Positions 7,067 through 16,376 of a stretch of DNA of 33,473 nt are shown here, piece by piece. The notes below the pieces were generated by a model. The model made no database searches. It saw only the letters and a list, made by a program, of their open reading frames with translations, and was not told where the DNA came from. The stretch spans positions 1 to 33,473 of the forward strand of contig JALSUN010000113.1 in NCBI GenBank assembly GCA_027061425.1, in the 5' to 3' direction. Source of the stretch: Helicobacteraceae bacterium. GTDB taxonomy: Bacteria > Campylobacterota > Campylobacteria > Campylobacterales > Sulfurimonadaceae. The position numbers and the translations under genes are program-made. Positions within the stretch are counted from its first letter, which is position 1, and each line of letters starts with the position of its first letter.

Positions 7067-9112
7067 TTAAATCTTTGTCTTATAGATTTTGATCAGTGGA
7101 TTCAAGGTCACTGCTTCAAACAGGTCATGGTCATAGTTCTCAAATACAAACATCTGTATGAAGGTGGAGTTGAGGTATTCACTGTCTAAAATAAGGAACC
7201 TGTTGTAGGATTCAAGATAGATAATGGAAATATGCGACATAGGATTTACAGTTTGTCTGTTAACACTGATCTTCCCTGCCTGGGTATAGCTTACTTTTAT
7301 AAACTCTCCAAGTGGCACTTTTTGTTGGCCTATCTGAACTTTACCTTCATTTTTAAGAAGCGCGACACCGTTACCAAACTGTATGACATTACCAATATCT
7401 TGGAAGCGCTGTGTCGAGTAGAAAAAAGGTTGTGAAAGAGGGTTTCCTGTGCTCAGATCAATGTTAGAAAAAAGTTTAACCGTAGGGAGGATGTCTAACA
7501 TGCGCATAGGCAGGTAAAGATAGACCTCTCTCGTCTTTTGAGGCAGGGTGACCTCTCCATAACGCAGGTTCTCGAGGTAAGCACTGACATCAACCTGTTG
7601 AGGTGTTTTATTTTTAAAGAGGGTGTCTGCAACAATTTTATAGTCTGAAGCAACATACGTCTCAACAGAAATCCTAGAGAGACGTGCTGCCTCGATCTGA
7701 GATGTGGTCAGAAGGATTTCTGAAACCAAGAAGTTGTCTTGGTTGTGTTTACCACCATCAATGAGGGTGTTTTTGTCTGCATAATACCAGATTGGGTAAC
7801 CATAATCCCACCAGGTGATGACATAATCTTTAGAAGAGGACTTTTTCTTGAAGTCATCCAATACGGCGACCTCTTTGTTCATGAAAACAGTAGGGACCTT
7901 GTAGCCTATGATATGCGTGATATTGGGGTAGAGCATACTGAGTGTAAAGATGGCCATAGCCAGATAGTAGACTGGTCTTTTTTGAGAATAGTTTGACAAA
8001 AGATGAAAAAGGTAGAGGGCACTAATGGCTGCGATAGGTACTGCATAGACTGTAAAACGAAGACCACCCACAAGGGAGAAGAGACCGATACCGATGAGTG
8101 GCAGTGCCAATATGAACTCTTTATGACGTACCACCAAAAGTATATAACCTACAAAGGCTGCAATGACACCAAGAACAGAACCGGAAATACGGTTGGCCAT
8201 CACATCAAAAGGGATAATACCCGCTTCACGAACCGTCTGCTTGACCTGAAAGAAGTGCAGTCCATTCTCTTCTACCCCACGGCTAAAATAGGTCATCACC
8301 TTTCCAAGTACCAGATCAAAGACATGACCGGTATATAAAAAGACAAAAACGGTCACAGCAGAGGTGTAGATGACAACATTTATAGGAAGTTTCTCTTTTT
8401 TGATACCATAATATAAGATGAAAATAACTGCAAGTTGTAACCATGGATCAATGTTCATAAGTCCTATAGAGATGAGTAAGATAGAGTTGTAGGTAAAGGT
8501 ATCTTTACGGTGAAAGAGAATCATATAAACCATATATAAAATACCCATAGCATAAACGATGGCACGACCTGCATCATAGAGGAATGGATAGACTAAAAAG
8601 GCGAGGGCACTCAGCAGGGCAAAGTGTGCTTTTTCTGTCTTAATGGTAGCAAGAAGAAAATAGAGAATGAACATTGGTGCCATGGCAGAGAACATGTCTG
8701 TATCATAGTATCCTACCATGGTGCGGTTGTAGTAACTCCATGCTATAGAACCAACAAGTGCCGCTAAAAAACCTACCGTGGTAAGACCAAAGAGCCGCCC
8801 TATCAAGATGATGGGGATGACCACCATACTAGAGATGATAGCGGGCATATAGAGTATAACGGTGTCTAAAGAGAACGATGTATACTTGGCAAGCAGACCG
8901 CTAAGGGTAATAGCTGCTGTGAAAAAGAAGTCCGGTACTCTTGGATTGTTTTGTAGCGTGTTCTCTAGCCAGGCTTGTGCTCCAGAAGCAAAAAAGTACC
9001 CATCATTGGTGTTAATCATGAGTTCGTTGTTCCACATGAACTGCGGGTTTCCATAAAATTGAGAGACCCAGATGAGTCGAATGAGGTAGCTAAATATATA
9101 AGCAACACTCAT
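7067..9112 (-). CDS. pglB: Oligosaccharyltransferase, STT3/PglB family
   Basis: The protein transfers the assembled glycan from the lipid carrier to asparagine in the periplasm. It has many membrane helices and a soluble C-terminal domain. Visible motifs are TNDGYFF (catalytic Asp37), GYYDTDM (137-139), TVRE in the fifth external loop (293-296, the TIxE equivalent with the catalytic Glu) and WWDYG (434-438). Length is 681 residues against about 713 for C. jejuni PglB, which it clearly resembles to the end. The missing part is N-terminal: the frame stays open upstream as KTLDQDYATTRNVIIF, and an AAGGA sits six bases before an ATT at 9161-9163. The true start may therefore be that ATT. Confidence 0.95.
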   Translation of the reverse strand: MSVAYIFSYLIRLIWVSQFYGNPQFMWNNELMINTNDGYFFASGAQAWLENTLQNNPRVPDFFFTAAITLSGLLAKYTSFSLDTVILYMPAIISSMVVIPIILIGRLFGLTTVGFLAALVGSIAWSYYNRTMVGYYDTDMFSAMAPMFILYFLLATIKTEKAHFALLSALAFLVYPFLYDAGRAIVYAMGILYMVYMILFHRKDTFTYNSILLISIGLMNIDPWLQLAVIFILYYGIKKEKLPINVVIYTSAVTVFVFLYTGHVFDLVLGKVMTYFSRGVEENGLHFFQVKQTVREAGIIPFDVMANRISGSVLGVIAAFVGYILLVVRHKEFILALPLIGIGLFSLVGGLRFTVYAVPIAAISALYLFHLLSNYSQKRPVYYLAMAIFTLSMLYPNITHIIGYKVPTVFMNKEVAVLDDFKKKSSSKDYVITWWDYGYPIWYYADKNTLIDGGKHNQDNFLVSEILLTTSQIEAARLSRISVETYVASDYKIVADTLFKNKTPQQVDVSAYLENLRYGEVTLPQKTREVYLYLPMRMLDILPTVKLFSNIDLSTGNPLSQPFFYSTQRFQDIGNVIQFGNGVALLKNEGKVQIGQQKVPLGEFIKVSYTQAGKISVNRQTVNPMSHISIIYLESYNRFLILDSEYLNSTFIQMFVFENYDHDLFEAVTLNPLIKIYKTKI

Positions 9113-9150
9113 AAAGATAATGACATTTCTCGTTGTTGCGTAGTCTTGGT

Positions 9151-10380
9151 CTAATGTTTTAATGTTGTATCCTTGATAAGTTTTAAGTACTGTTGAGACA
9201 GACTGTAATAGCTATGATGTTGTATGACGTAATTTTTACCATTATTGCCTAAAACCTGACGTTCTGTCAGTGGCTTTTTGGACATGGTGACGATAGCATC
9301 TGCTATGGCTAGAGTATCTTCTGCGGGGACACTCACCCCACATTGGGCTTCACTGACGAGGTCTTTCTCTACACTAATGGAGTGTAGTATAGGTTTCGCA
9401 CTGTACATATAGTCAAACAGTTTGTTGGCCGAGACTCCAAAACGGTAGATCTCTTTTTTGTGCCAACCTATGTAGCAGAGATCAAAGTGTTTTAACATAC
9501 TTTGAACCTCTCTCTTAGCAATAGCATCGATAAAAGTGACATTATGAAGATGGTGTGTCTGAGCAAAAGTTTTCAGTTGCTCTTTTTCACCACCTTCTCC
9601 CACTATCACAAAATGTATTTTATTATGTTTTTGCACTATTTTAGCTGTATCAAGCAGATATTGCATAGCATTCGCAATACCAATAGTACCGACATAGCCA
9701 ACGATAAATTTATCTTCAGGAATCAGAGTAGATATTTCTGAAGAGAGTGGTGTGGCATCTTCTACCTCTTGCAAGTTTACGCCGTTAGGGATATAAAAAA
9801 ATTTCTCTTCAAGAAGCCCCTTGGAGAGCATATGCTCCTTGGCATTAGGCAAAACACTCACTACTTTAGAAGCTTTTTTGTAACCCAGACGTTCTATCCA
9901 CGCTAAGACTTTAACCAGTGGATGAGATGGAGAGACACCCCCTAGTTCTATCAGTGTCAATGGCCAGATGTCTCGTACCTCGAAGATAAAAGGAACCCGT
10001 AAAAGTTTCGACCAAAAGAGGGCATTAAGAACAGGAAAAAGAGAGAGTGAAGAGATGATGATAATGTCAGGTCTCTCTCTTTTAAAGATATTGAAAAAAA
10101 AGAGTTTCAACATAAACACCAGCATATTATAAATGCGTTTGATACTTTTAGAGTTTTTGTAAGAGGGGGTTTTGACCCATACATAGTCAATACCGTCTAT
10201 CTTCTCATCGGTAAAGATGCTTTTAATCTTAGGGAGGTGTTTAAAGAGGTGTGAAAAGGAAGAGGCAAAAAGTGTCACCTTATGCCCCTCTTGCACAAAG
10301 GCCTCTCCCAAGTAATAACTGCGATAGTTCATCCCATAATGTGGAGACCCCGCGTATTGGTTAATGATCCAGATGTTCAT
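9151..10380 (-). CDS. Glycosyltransferase family 4 (WbuB/WcaI-like)
   Basis: The 409-residue GT-B enzyme begins MNIWIINQYA and has an N-terminal Rossmann domain with RSYYLGEAF. The C-terminal donor domain has FIVGYVGTIG, a FVIVGEGGEKE strand and GVSANKLFDYMYSAKPIL, the region that carries the family acidic donor-binding residues. It resembles WbuB-type transferases that add amino sugars to lipid-linked glycans; the specific donor cannot be read. Its TAG stop lies just inside the possible extended start of pglB, suggesting translational coupling. AAGG-like purines inside its end would double as the pglB ribosome binding site. Confidence 0.88.
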   Translation of the reverse strand: MNIWIINQYAGSPHYGMNYRSYYLGEAFVQEGHKVTLFASSFSHLFKHLPKIKSIFTDEKIDGIDYVWVKTPSYKNSKSIKRIYNMLVFMLKLFFFNIFKRERPDIIIISSLSLFPVLNALFWSKLLRVPFIFEVRDIWPLTLIELGGVSPSHPLVKVLAWIERLGYKKASKVVSVLPNAKEHMLSKGLLEEKFFYIPNGVNLQEVEDATPLSSEISTLIPEDKFIVGYVGTIGIANAMQYLLDTAKIVQKHNKIHFVIVGEGGEKEQLKTFAQTHHLHNVTFIDAIAKREVQSMLKHFDLCYIGWHKKEIYRFGVSANKLFDYMYSAKPILHSISVEKDLVSEAQCGVSVPAEDTLAIADAIVTMSKKPLTERQVLGNNGKNYVIQHHSYYSLSQQYLKLIKDTTLKH

Positions 10381-10399
10381 AGTATGCTAGTGCCTTGAC

Positions 10400-11518
10400 T
10401 CATTGAACCAACTCTAAAACACTATCGATGATATAGTGAACATCATCATCACTCAAATCCGGATAGATAGGAAGGGAGAGAGAACGTTCAAATACTCTGT
10501 TGGCTACAGGATAATTTGAACGATCGTAGTGATAGTGTTCTTTATAATAGGTGTGTTCGTGGATAGGAATGAAGTGTACGGAAGTTCCAATCCCACGCAT
10601 TTTCAGCTGCTCATAAAGTGCGTCTCGGTCCTCTATCTTAATGACATAAAGGTGGTGTGAACTTTTTCTGTCATTTTTTATGGTGAGGGTCTCTACTTTC
10701 TGTCTAAAGGCTTGATCATACATAGTTGCGATCTCTAAGCGTCTTTCATCCATCTTTTCTAACTTTTTAAGTTGTTCAAGACCAAGTGCTGCGTTGAGGT
10801 CAGTGGAGTTATATTTGTTTCCATTGTCGATGATGTCGTATTTCCAACCTCCACCACTGTAGCGATCCCATACATCTTTACTGATACCATGAAGACGGTT
10901 AGTGGCAATAGACTTGGCATACTCTTTATGACGGGTTGTGGCCATCCCTCCTTCCCCTGTTGAGAGGGTTTTTGTGGCATAGAAGCTAAAACAGGTGATG
11001 TCACTTTTGAGATTACCTACAAAAGTTCCTTTATACTTTGAAGGGAGGGCGTGTGCTGCATCTTCAATGACTTTGAGATTATATTTTTTTGCGAGTGCAA
11101 AAATCTCGTCCATGTCGCAAGGCTGTCCACCAAAGTGTACAGGGATGATGGCTTTCGTCTTTGGTGTGATAAGGGCTTCTATCTTAGTGACATCAATGTT
11201 GTGTGTCTCATATTCTATATCGCATAGAACAGGAGTCGCCTGAAAGTAGGTGACCACTTCAGCAGTAGCTACAAAAGTGTTGGTAGGCAGTATTACTTCA
11301 TCATCAGCTTGGAGACCTATTGCTTTAAGTGCGAGATGAAGTGCTGCCGTGGCACTGTTGAGCATGACTGCTTCTTGAGAATCTATATAGTGTTTAAAGG
11401 CATCTTCAAACTCATTGACCTTGGGTCCCATGGTGAGCCACCCTGAACGTATGGCGTCAGCAACAGCGTCGAGCTCGTCTTGCGTTGTATGGGTCTTGTG
11501 AAAAAGTATCTTCTTCAT
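10400..11518 (-). CDS. DegT/DnrJ/EryC1 aminotransferase (PglE-like)
   Basis: This is a PLP enzyme of 372 residues, full family length. It has the PLP-contact region NSATAALHLAL (54-64), IEDAAHALPS and the Schiff-base lysine in FYATKTLSTGEGG (Lys183). Family members aminate 4-keto or 3-keto nucleotide sugars. Since the same operon has a PglF-like 4,6-dehydratase and a separate WbpE-like enzyme, this one most likely makes the 4-amino-6-deoxy sugar; that is inference. No PglD-like acetyltransferase is seen beside it, so the amino group may stay free or be modified by a distant gene. Its ATG overlaps the upstream stop (ATGA). Confidence 0.9.
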   Translation of the reverse strand: MKKILFHKTHTTQDELDAVADAIRSGWLTMGPKVNEFEDAFKHYIDSQEAVMLNSATAALHLALKAIGLQADDEVILPTNTFVATAEVVTYFQATPVLCDIEYETHNIDVTKIEALITPKTKAIIPVHFGGQPCDMDEIFALAKKYNLKVIEDAAHALPSKYKGTFVGNLKSDITCFSFYATKTLSTGEGGMATTRHKEYAKSIATNRLHGISKDVWDRYSGGGWKYDIIDNGNKYNSTDLNAALGLEQLKKLEKMDERRLEIATMYDQAFRQKVETLTIKNDRKSSHHLYVIKIEDRDALYEQLKMRGIGTSVHFIPIHEHTYYKEHYHYDRSNYPVANRVFERSLSLPIYPDLSDDDVHYIIDSVLELVQ

Positions 11519-12543
11519 GGGTTTACCTTTGTGACAAACTTTTTGATATTTTCAGGGAAAATGGCACGCTCTTGTAAAATGCTATGGTTGATCTCTTTAA
11601 AGTCTTTATGAACTTTCATTACACTTAACTCTATTTCTTCATTAAAAAAAAGACCATTAATTCCGTTAAGTATCCACTCCCTATTGGCAGGTATGTTAGA
11701 TACAATCGGAATCATACCATATTGCATGGCTTCTAACAGTGAAACGGAGGTTGCGTCTGATGTAGGGATGGAGAGGTAATATCGAGAACGCTGATAAAAT
11801 TTTTCTTGTTCTTCTGCGCTGATAAAACCGACAAAAGTGGTACGCTCTGAGATACCAAGTTCTTGGGCTTGTTGTTGAAGTACTTCTTTTTGATCACCAT
11901 CATTGGCAATGACAAGTTGATGTTTTTTATCCTGCAATGCAAACCACTTCAAAATCTGAGAGATGTTGGAATTTTTGTTGAGTGTACGGTTGGAAAAGAT
12001 AAGATCTTCTTTTTGGACGGTGCACTCTTTAATGCTGTCAAGACCAAAGGAGAAGGTACTTACCTCTGCTGATGGTGCGATATTTAGAATGATATCACTC
12101 ATAGTATAGGCATCAGAGGTGACAAAGTCGGCTTTTTGCAAAATATATTTGGTGAGGTAGTAGAAGAGACGGTTTTGAAAAGGCTTCACAAGAATATCAC
12201 TCCCCCATGCTGAATGTATGAGTTTGGCCTTTGGTGCAGAAGAGTGACTCAGTGTTGCTAGCAGACCATAGCTGGTCAGATAGTGGGCATTGATGAACTC
12301 TGGTTGAAGTTCATGGATAATTTGACGTACTTTAAAAAGTTTTACTATTAGTCCATAGTTCCCACCATGTTGTTTGACATGTTCATTGAGAACAAAACAG
12401 TGTGAAGGAGGTAGGGTCTCTCCTAATGCTTTTGATATGCCATTTAATGAGATAATATAAAGATCAAAGTAGGGGGTAAGTGCCTTGATCCACTTTAGAG
12501 TGTGGGGACTTTGTGCATCGGCTAATAAGAGGTACTTTTTCAT
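11515..12543 (-). CDS. Glycosyltransferase family 4
   Basis: The 342-residue GT-B protein has the N-terminal start KKYLLLADAQSPHTLKW, an acceptor-domain AHYLTSYGLLA and HSAWGSDILV. The donor domain has DLIFSNRTLNKNSN, TTFVGFISAEEQEKFY and TSVSLLEAMQYGMIPIVSN, where the E of SLLEAM is the usual phosphate/ribose contact. It adds one sugar of the lipid-linked glycan on the cytoplasmic face. It overlaps its neighbours on both sides by 4 bases. Donor and acceptor are unknown. Confidence 0.85.
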   Translation of the reverse strand: MKKYLLLADAQSPHTLKWIKALTPYFDLYIISLNGISKALGETLPPSHCFVLNEHVKQHGGNYGLIVKLFKVRQIIHELQPEFINAHYLTSYGLLATLSHSSAPKAKLIHSAWGSDILVKPFQNRLFYYLTKYILQKADFVTSDAYTMSDIILNIAPSAEVSTFSFGLDSIKECTVQKEDLIFSNRTLNKNSNISQILKWFALQDKKHQLVIANDGDQKEVLQQQAQELGISERTTFVGFISAEEQEKFYQRSRYYLSIPTSDATSVSLLEAMQYGMIPIVSNIPANREWILNGINGLFFNEEIELSVMKVHKDFKEINHSILQERAIFPENIKKFVTKVNP

Positions 12544-13217
12544 TTTTGGATCACTATGAAAGGGTAGGGTGCATTAAAGATCTTCAGAGACTGAACAAAA
12601 GGTATGAGGTTTTTGAGACCCAGTTTGCAGAGACCTTTTGCATAAGCACTCTTAAGATAGACATTTTTAAGGAGGTGTACCTGCATGCCATCAGTATAGG
12701 CCAATACTTTTTTTAGAGAGAGGGCACGATAATTTTCACTAAGTAGAGGTTCTCTGTCATCAAAATAATCATACAAAATGAGTGAACCCCCTTCATCAAG
12801 TGTCTCAAGCGCTTTTGAAAAAAGTTGATAGCGAAGGGTGTTGTCCGTAATTGAGGTCAGAACAGCCATCAATGTAATCAGTGTATATTTTGTAGTGAGC
12901 TCAAGCTTGAGAAAGTCACCATGATGACTTGTGATGTGGGGAAGCTTTTGAGTGAGACTTTGAAAGCGGGGCTCAAGGTATTCTACAGCCGTGATGTTTT
13001 GAGGAGAAAGTCCAAGTATCATCAGCTTTAAGAGAAAGTTACCTTCTCCTGCCCCAATATCAAGAAGTGTTGTCTTTTCAAGGTCGGTCTCTTTTAAAAT
13101 TGTAGTTAATATTTCTGTCTGAGCACTGTCTAAAAAAAATGGATAGCAGTGAAAAAGAGACCAACTATCTTTCTTTCTTGCGTCGTAAAACTGTTCCATG
13201 CGTTTAAGATCATCCAT
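12540..13217 (-). CDS. SAM-dependent class I methyltransferase
   Basis: The 225-residue protein has a clear SAM-binding motif I (LLDIGAGEGNFLLKL, about 51-65), an acidic residue after the second strand (TAVEYLEPRF) and a motif-IV-like LITLMAVLTSI. It is probably a sugar or glycan methyltransferase, judged by its place between two glycosyltransferase genes. Its start overlaps the upstream gene by 8 bases and its end overlaps the downstream gene by 4. Confidence 0.78.
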   Translation of the reverse strand: MDDLKRMEQFYDARKKDSWSLFHCYPFFLDSAQTEILTTILKETDLEKTTLLDIGAGEGNFLLKLMILGLSPQNITAVEYLEPRFQSLTQKLPHITSHHGDFLKLELTTKYTLITLMAVLTSITDNTLRYQLFSKALETLDEGGSLILYDYFDDREPLLSENYRALSLKKVLAYTDGMQVHLLKNVYLKSAYAKGLCKLGLKNLIPFVQSLKIFNAPYPFIVIQK

Positions 13218-14445
13218 TATCTCTCTCCGTTAACAATGTAAATATCAGATTTTGTAGACGTTTCGCCTGCTCTTTGCGATGATGTTTTTTGATGATCTGT
13301 ATGTCTGGCTGAAGATGGGTGCCTTCTTCCCAGATCCTATAGGCCTCTAATATGTTTTTTTCAATTTTTTTGATGTCGTTACTATCAGAGACATACCCGC
13401 TATGGGCTTTTTGGATCAGTTGTGCGGCTACATCCTGTTCGTCTACTAAAGCGATAATGGGTTTAAGGACTGCCATATATTCAAACAGTTTACCAGTGTA
13501 GACACCTTTGCGTCTATTGGTGGGGTGTATCAGCAGTAGCGCATCACTTTGATGCATATAATCTATAGCTTTTTCATGTGAGACAGGAGGGATGAAGTCT
13601 ATAGTGCTTTTTAATGTGTCAGAGACTTTAAGGGGCTTTTTAACCCCTATGAACTTTACTTCAATATCTACACTGGCATGTTTGCAGATAACCTTTTCAA
13701 GGGCTTCCAAAAAAGTGTCCGGTGTGATATCCCCGTAAAAACTTCCAATATAGGAGATGGTAAATTTTGTACTAGGTGTTGTCAGCTCTTTTAGTTCAAA
13801 ATCGTATCCGTTGCGGATCTCACAAAAGCTGATATTTTGAGACTTCTCTTTTGCCAAAGATCTAAAATCGTTAAGTATGGGAGAGGAGACAGAAGTGATA
13901 GCCTGTGTATTCGCAAAAATATCTTGCTCAACAACTGACAACTGTTGGCGCTGCTTTTGAGTTAAAAAAGGGTTTTTACTCATCTCATCACGCATATCAG
14001 CAATCCAAGTGAGTTGTGGATCATACTTTTTTAGAGACAAAACAACTTCATGAGAAGCAACTGGTGCATAAGAAGAGAGTACCAGATCATATTGCTTTGT
14101 CTGATGTAGTTGCTGTGCAAGAGTTGAGGCACTACTTTTCCACCCTTTGTGTTCGTCACCAAAATAAGAGTAAAGAAGGTTCCATAATGCTTTCGCTTTA
14201 TGCACTAAAGGATGTACCTTTGTATCAAAGCTAAAGCGTTTAAACACTGTTTTGTTAGCAACACGGTAAATAGTGACATTTCGCTCTTCTTGAACCGTTT
14301 GTGTATGCGGTTGGGTGAGGGTAATGACGTCGATGTTAAATTTTGAGGGATCAAGATACTTTGTAAAAGATTCTAATCTATGGCTCGCTATCGAAGCTAG
14401 AGGCGGATAGTATAGAGAGATGAGAAGAAGCTTTATCTTTGCCAT
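13210..14445 (-). CDS. Glycosyltransferase (GT-B fold, family 4-like)
   Basis: The 411-residue protein starts AKIKLLLISLYYPPLASIASHR, the typical N-terminal loop of GT4 enzymes. It has WIADMRDEMSKNP in the acceptor domain, FTISYIGSFYGD at the start of the donor domain and RKGVYTGKLFEYMAVLKPIIAL as donor-binding motif. This kind of sequence is common among capsule and O-antigen transferases. The sugar specificity is unknown. It abuts the upstream methyltransferase gene without a gap. Confidence 0.83.
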   Translation of the reverse strand: MAKIKLLLISLYYPPLASIASHRLESFTKYLDPSKFNIDVITLTQPHTQTVQEERNVTIYRVANKTVFKRFSFDTKVHPLVHKAKALWNLLYSYFGDEHKGWKSSASTLAQQLHQTKQYDLVLSSYAPVASHEVVLSLKKYDPQLTWIADMRDEMSKNPFLTQKQRQQLSVVEQDIFANTQAITSVSSPILNDFRSLAKEKSQNISFCEIRNGYDFELKELTTPSTKFTISYIGSFYGDITPDTFLEALEKVICKHASVDIEVKFIGVKKPLKVSDTLKSTIDFIPPVSHEKAIDYMHQSDALLLIHPTNRRKGVYTGKLFEYMAVLKPIIALVDEQDVAAQLIQKAHSGYVSDSNDIKKIEKNILEAYRIWEEGTHLQPDIQIIKKHHRKEQAKRLQNLIFTLLTERDNG

Positions 14446-15114
14446 TTAAAGAGACTTTTTCTTTAAGACGTAATAATAGTGATAAGGATTGGTATGAAAA
14501 CATCCTTTGTCTTGAATAACAAAATATTGTAGAAGAATTTTTTCTATATTTTTTTTGCTAGTTTCTTTGCTGTAACCAATTTCCCAAAAATGCTCTTGGG
14601 GAAGAATTTTTGTCCATGATGTTTTGATGAAAAGTGGTGTTGAAAAGGGCTTTAATTTGGGCATACGCCACTGTATGTTTATTCCAAAAAACTTTTTATA
14701 GACAGGAAGTGTGATGATGAGACCTTCTTTAGTGGTTTCACTAAGCTCATAAATGCTTTTTTCAAACGTCTTAAACTCCATATGTTCAAGTACTTCTGAA
14801 CATAAGATAAAGTCTGGTTTTTCTGTAACAGTTTGAGACAGTTCGAGTATATTTCCTACTATGTCTGGCTCAAGGTTAGGGTTGATGTCTAAAGTAGTAA
14901 AATTATATTTTGCTTTTTTAAAGAAATCAGAGACAAAACCATTGCCTTTTCCTACTTCCAGTATTGCTGGATTATGAAGATGTTTTGAAACAGTGTAGAG
15001 TAAATGGATCTGTTCACTCAGTGCAAATAGTTGATATTTGTCGAAATACCCTTCAGAAAAATACATACTTTTTTCTAAAGATTCTTCCCTCTCAAACCCA
15101 CGACTATTATTCAT
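14446..15114 (-). CDS. SAM-dependent methyltransferase, glycan-locus type
   Basis: The 222-residue protein has motif I as ILEVGKGNGFVSDFF and an acidic DINPNLEPDIVG stretch, then ILCSEVLEHM, the common motif of Methyltransf_11-like enzymes. Hydrophobic segments near the C-terminal half may let it sit at the membrane. It may methylate a glycan or its lipid-linked form. It ends one base before the next gene starts. Confidence 0.75.
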   Translation of the reverse strand: MNNSRGFEREESLEKSMYFSEGYFDKYQLFALSEQIHLLYTVSKHLHNPAILEVGKGNGFVSDFFKKAKYNFTTLDINPNLEPDIVGNILELSQTVTEKPDFILCSEVLEHMEFKTFEKSIYELSETTKEGLIITLPVYKKFFGINIQWRMPKLKPFSTPLFIKTSWTKILPQEHFWEIGYSKETSKKNIEKILLQYFVIQDKGCFHTNPYHYYYVLKKKSL

Positions 15115-15122
15115 CTATGCTC

Positions 15123-16376
15123 CTAAAAAACTTTAGCTATTCTAGCAGATACAATAATATATATTATATAAATTCCGCCAGATAAAATAGAAATCAATTT
15201 TACTACATCTTCAGGAGATTTACCCAAATAAAAGCTAAATATTATAGAAATAAAGAAAAGAAAATTTAAAAATAGGTTTAGTGCTTGTTTCTCTCCAATA
15301 TAAAGCATAAAACTGAGGGGACTAGAGATGAAACGAACATATAACATAGGTATAAGAATCTGTACATAGAGACCTGCTGTTGTCCACTGTGTACCAAATA
15401 TAAAAGTAAAAAGGTCTACAGCATAAAAATAGATAAAAAGAGAAGGAAATAGACCTATAAGAAAAAGTTTTTTAAATGTAGTGATGTAAATACCTTTAGC
15501 ATTGCCATCAACTGCATATACCTCACTTGCCCGTTGTTTAAAGACATCAGAAACAGCTGTTGCGACAATTCCCATCGGAACTGCAAGCGTTTTTTGTGTC
15601 AGGTAGTAGAGCCCAGCGGTACTCGCATTGAACAGAGCATTAAAAAATATGTTGGGAAGTTGTTGTGCTGATATATTTGACAGTGTCGCCAAGACATCAA
15701 ACTTTGGAAACCTACTATACTTTTGTGCTAAAAGAAGAAGTTTATGATGTTGCAAAGGATAAGAGCTTATAACCTTTTTAGAGCATAATTCTTTTAGGAG
15801 TGTCGCAGTAGATAAAACTTGTCCCAGCAAACTACTGAGGATAAGACCACTTGCGGCAAAATTGGAAAACCCTAAAATAAGGTTAGAACTGGACGTTGTA
15901 GTGCTTTGAATCACTTTTATCTGTGCCAGCTTTTTAAAGGACTTTTTACGGTTGTTCCAATAATAGAGGTTCTGAAAAAGTGCTGTTAAAAATATGCTTA
16001 CAGGGATTAAGTACAGCCAATTAGATATTTCTGGATTTCCTAGTAAGCTTGTCAGTTGTCGGTTAAACAGGAATACAATCAACAAAGTGAAAATACTGAA
16101 AAATAGTGCAATTATCAATGCTAAGTATAGGAGTTGAAAAGCATCTTCATCTTCTTGTGGAAGCATGATAGCAAGCTCATACCGACCACTGATAATCGCA
16201 CCTAAGATAGCAACAATACTCATATAAAGCGCAAACACCCCAAAATCTTCAGGCGTATAAATTCTTGTCAGTATAGGACTAATAGCGATCGGAATAGCCT
16301 GTGCAATCGTCGTGCCCGTCATAAGTGTTAAGACATTACGACTAAATTCTGATTTTGGTTTGAGTTTATTGAGCAT
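15123..16376 (-). CDS. Wzx-like polysaccharide flippase (MOP superfamily)
   Basis: The 417-residue, highly hydrophobic protein has about 12 membrane helices and the family opening: a basic N-terminus followed by NVLTLMTGTTIAQAIPIAISPILTRIYTPEDFGVFALY. RYELAIMLP and a GLYYLTQKTLAVPM segment also match MOP flippases. It should move the undecaprenyl-linked oligosaccharide to the periplasmic face. C. jejuni uses the ABC-type flippase PglK with PglB, and no ABC transporter is seen here. Its start overlaps the DNA ligase gene by 11 bases. Confidence 0.88.
   Translation of the reverse strand: MLNKLKPKSEFSRNVLTLMTGTTIAQAIPIAISPILTRIYTPEDFGVFALYMSIVAILGAIISGRYELAIMLPQEDEDAFQLLYLALIIALFFSIFTLLIVFLFNRQLTSLLGNPEISNWLYLIPVSIFLTALFQNLYYWNNRKKSFKKLAQIKVIQSTTTSSSNLILGFSNFAASGLILSSLLGQVLSTATLLKELCSKKVISSYPLQHHKLLLLAQKYSRFPKFDVLATLSNISAQQLPNIFFNALFNASTAGLYYLTQKTLAVPMGIVATAVSDVFKQRASEVYAVDGNAKGIYITTFKKLFLIGLFPSLFIYFYAVDLFTFIFGTQWTTAGLYVQILIPMLYVRFISSPLSFMLYIGEKQALNLFLNFLFFISIIFSFYLGKSPEDVVKLISILSGGIYIIYIIVSARIAKVF

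Noticed and set aside
8221-8300. Loss of the catalytic glutamate in PglB
   Set aside because: The segment NRISGSVLG lacks a Glu seen at the like-looking SGSE of C. jejuni, but the functional motif is TIxE, and TVRE is present a little upstream (residues 293-296).
8003-8338. 111-residue plus-strand ORF opposite pglB
   Set aside because: Shadow of pglB; composition shows no protein-like features.
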